A stretch of DNA of 6,964 bases. It comes from an uncultured Clostridia bacterium (lineage in GTDB: Bacteria; Bacillota; Clostridia; Lachnospirales; Lachnospiraceae). Below the pieces are notes generated by a model that worked only from the letters and a program-made list of their open reading frames with translations, was not told where the DNA came from and ran no database searches. Below are positions 6,071 through 6,964 of the stretch, one piece after another. The stretch covers positions 1 to 6,964 of the forward strand of contig CAMUFS010000164.1 in the NCBI GenBank assembly GCA_947088195.1. Reading direction: 5' to 3'. The position numbers were made by a program, and so were the translations under genes. Position 1 is the stretch's first letter. The number at the start of each line of letters is the position of its first letter.

Positions 6071-6086
6071 CATAGCTAATGCTATG
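6071..6086. repeat. Palindrome upstream of the recombinase gene
   Basis: CATAGC (6071-6076) and GCTATG (6081-6086) form a perfect 6-base inverted repeat with a TAAT loop. It lies about 11 bases upstream of the recombinase ribosome site (6060-6054), so it falls in the leader or over the promoter. It could be an operator or a small hairpin controlling recombinase expression. No clear sigma-A promoter was found in 6048-6127; TACTAT-like boxes there lack a good -35. Confidence 0.4.
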
Positions 6087-6127
6087 AGTTTTATGATAGT
6101 ATTAATTATTCGTGTAGTTTTCGAACG

Positions 6128-6685
6128 TTATATTCTTTTTATTGCCTTTTTATTCTTTAGTTCTTCATAGTTTTTTAGTTCTTCATTATTCATTTTTGCT
6201 TCATCTGTATTTTCACATGATCTATCATCAAAAAAAACAATTTTCATTACTATATGTATCACTCTAAAAGCAGATGTAAAGAAGAACATTGTTATAACTA
6301 CCCATAGTATTTCAATTACCTTTATTATATTTATATTCCATTGTAAGATTGTCTTTCTCAATAAGAGCATAATTGTTAAAGCAATGAGAATAAATCCTGC
6401 ACTTATTGATTTCTCAAAATATTTTTTCATTAATTTCGCGTAATGATTTGTTTTAAATATTTCTTTTACAATTACATTTGTATTCAAGCTTAATAGCAAT
6501 GCTAATAATGCACTAAGAAACCCAAGTAATATAGATACTACATTAACAACCATATTTAAAATAGTATCTGGATCATCTTTAATATCTGGGCTTAATACTA
6601 TATATATTATTCCCACTAACAATGAAAGTATAAAAGGATACCATTTTTCAACAGCTAGTGACAAATCCACTTTTTTTTGTTTCAT
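6128..6685 (-). CDS. Four-helix membrane protein of unknown function (element cargo)
   Basis: The protein has 185 residues and I do not recognise a family. Hydrophobic segments lie at about 16-33 (YPFILSLLVGIIYIVLS), 43-68 (LNMVVNVVSILLGFLSALLA and on), 93-110 (SAGFILIALTIMLLL) and 119-150 (IIKVIEILWVVITMFFF and on). The N-terminus is short and basic (MKQKKVD), and the polar, charged tail from 153 on ends with EELKNYEELKNKK. The start at 6685 is supported by AAGGAG about eight bases upstream. The gene follows the small upstream gene by 17 bases, so the two are probably cotranscribed, and the recombinase starts 80 bases further on. Base composition is extremely A/T-rich: the 60-base lines starting at 6121 and 6421 hold only 14 and 11 G/C, against 32 for the recombinase line at 5521. 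Cargo of foreign origin is likely; a defence, toxin or exclusion role is conceivable but unsupported. Confidence 0.75.
   Translation of the reverse strand: MKQKKVDLSLAVEKWYPFILSLLVGIIYIVLSPDIKDDPDTILNMVVNVVSILLGFLSALLALLLSLNTNVIVKEIFKTNHYAKLMKKYFEKSISAGFILIALTIMLLLRKTILQWNINIIKVIEILWVVITMFFFTSAFRVIHIVMKIVFFDDRSCENTDEAKMNNEELKNYEELKNKKAIKRI
6156..6191. repeat. 18-base tandem repeat in the membrane protein tail
   Basis: TTTAGTTCTTCAT occurs at 6156-6168 and 6174-6186, an 18-base period. In the leftward gene it encodes two adjacent six-residue units, EELKNY and EELKNK, near the C-terminus. The 18-base period keeps the frame, so copy-number change would lengthen or shorten the charged tail without breaking the gene. 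Confidence 0.7.
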
Positions 6686-6702
6686 CTAGCCATCTCCTTT
6701 TC

Positions 6703-6964
6703 TTATTTATTTTCCAAAGACTTTAAAATATTATCTTTACTCATTCTATACCTTTTGCATATTTCATCACCCAATTCTAGATAATCTATTGATGTACATT
6801 CTTTTTGTCTTATTGTAAGAAAATCATGATATTTCATAGCAAACAAATCAATGGTGTCTACTGGATCTATTTCTGAATTTTTCAGACTTACTTCTGCTCC
6901 TGTAACAACATTTTCTGTATCATATATATCAGAAATAGTTTTTGTTATAGTTTCCAAATCTAAG
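6703..6964 (-). CDS. Small soluble protein of unknown function, 5' end beyond window
   Basis: The visible frame gives 86 residues and stays open to the right edge, reading LDLETITKTISDIYD at its visible start. A TTG at 6957 could serve as start, but no ribosome site can be seen before it, so the gene is more likely cut by the window. The protein is acidic in its first half (EIDPVDTIDLF) and more basic towards the end. DEICKRYRMSKDNILKSLENK could form a helix-turn-helix-like pair of helices, but this is a weak resemblance. There is no membrane segment or known motif. The stop lies 17 bases before the membrane protein start, and both genes share the same very low G/C content, so they look like one operon and perhaps one two-part system. 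Confidence 0.6.
   Translation of the reverse strand, partial: LDLETITKTISDIYDTENVVTGAEVSLKNSEIDPVDTIDLFAMKYHDFLTIRQKECTSIDYLELGDEICKRYRMSKDNILKSLENK

Noticed and set aside
6068..6130. ATAGTATTAA near 6098, similar to ATAGTAATAA at the left junction, as the other end of a small element
   Set aside because: The match is imperfect and A/T-rich, and no N-terminal part of the interrupted gene follows it; the membrane protein gene ends there instead.
6671..6678. Run of eight T (A8 in the leftward gene) as a programmed frameshift site
   Set aside because: The frame continues intact through all four membrane segments, and no alternative frame of interest follows.

Overview
The window looks like a chromosomal stretch from a gut-type Clostridia, most likely a motile member of the Lachnospiraceae. 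This is judged from protein style, since no marker gene is present. The signs are a SARP/BTAD regulator of a type I associate with Clostridia, a cell-wall protein that ends in the Clostridia-style PG-binding module, strong purine-rich ribosome sites, and a SigD-type (flagellar sigma) promoter.

The left part (1-1903) reads rightward. It holds the tail of an MFS transporter, a 217-base gap with a foldable inverted-repeat region and a probable sigma-A promoter, and an intact PAP2 lipid phosphatase. A lysine-rich, helical protein of unknown function follows. Its likely promoter (TAAA-N15-GCCGATGA) fits the SigD/FliA consensus, and its -35 box overlaps the stop codon of the PAP2 gene.

The middle part (1898-4105) reads leftward. 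A 303-residue sugar-phosphate nucleotidyltransferase is transcribed from a near-perfect sigma-A promoter. A SARP/BTAD regulator lies 56 bases downstream, with a strong hairpin in the gap. The regulator's 3' end overlaps the 3' end of the coiled-coil gene by 6 bases in convergent orientation.

The right part (about 4149-6964) is the most interesting. At 4149-4556 is only the C-terminal part of a cell-wall/spore-type protein: a SpoIID-like 'MTQWG' segment followed by a PG-binding domain. Its coding homology stops abruptly near 4535. Fifteen bases beyond its open frame lies a large serine recombinase of 491 residues, about the size of the SpoIVCA recombinase of the B. subtilis skin element. Beyond that are two very AT-rich, co-oriented genes: a four-helix membrane protein and a small soluble protein cut by the window edge. 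The simplest reading is that a recombinase-borne element has inserted into the cell-wall gene and that the window shows only one end of it. The missing 5' part of the gene should lie to the right of the window. Whether excision restores the gene, as in skin-type elements, cannot be decided here.
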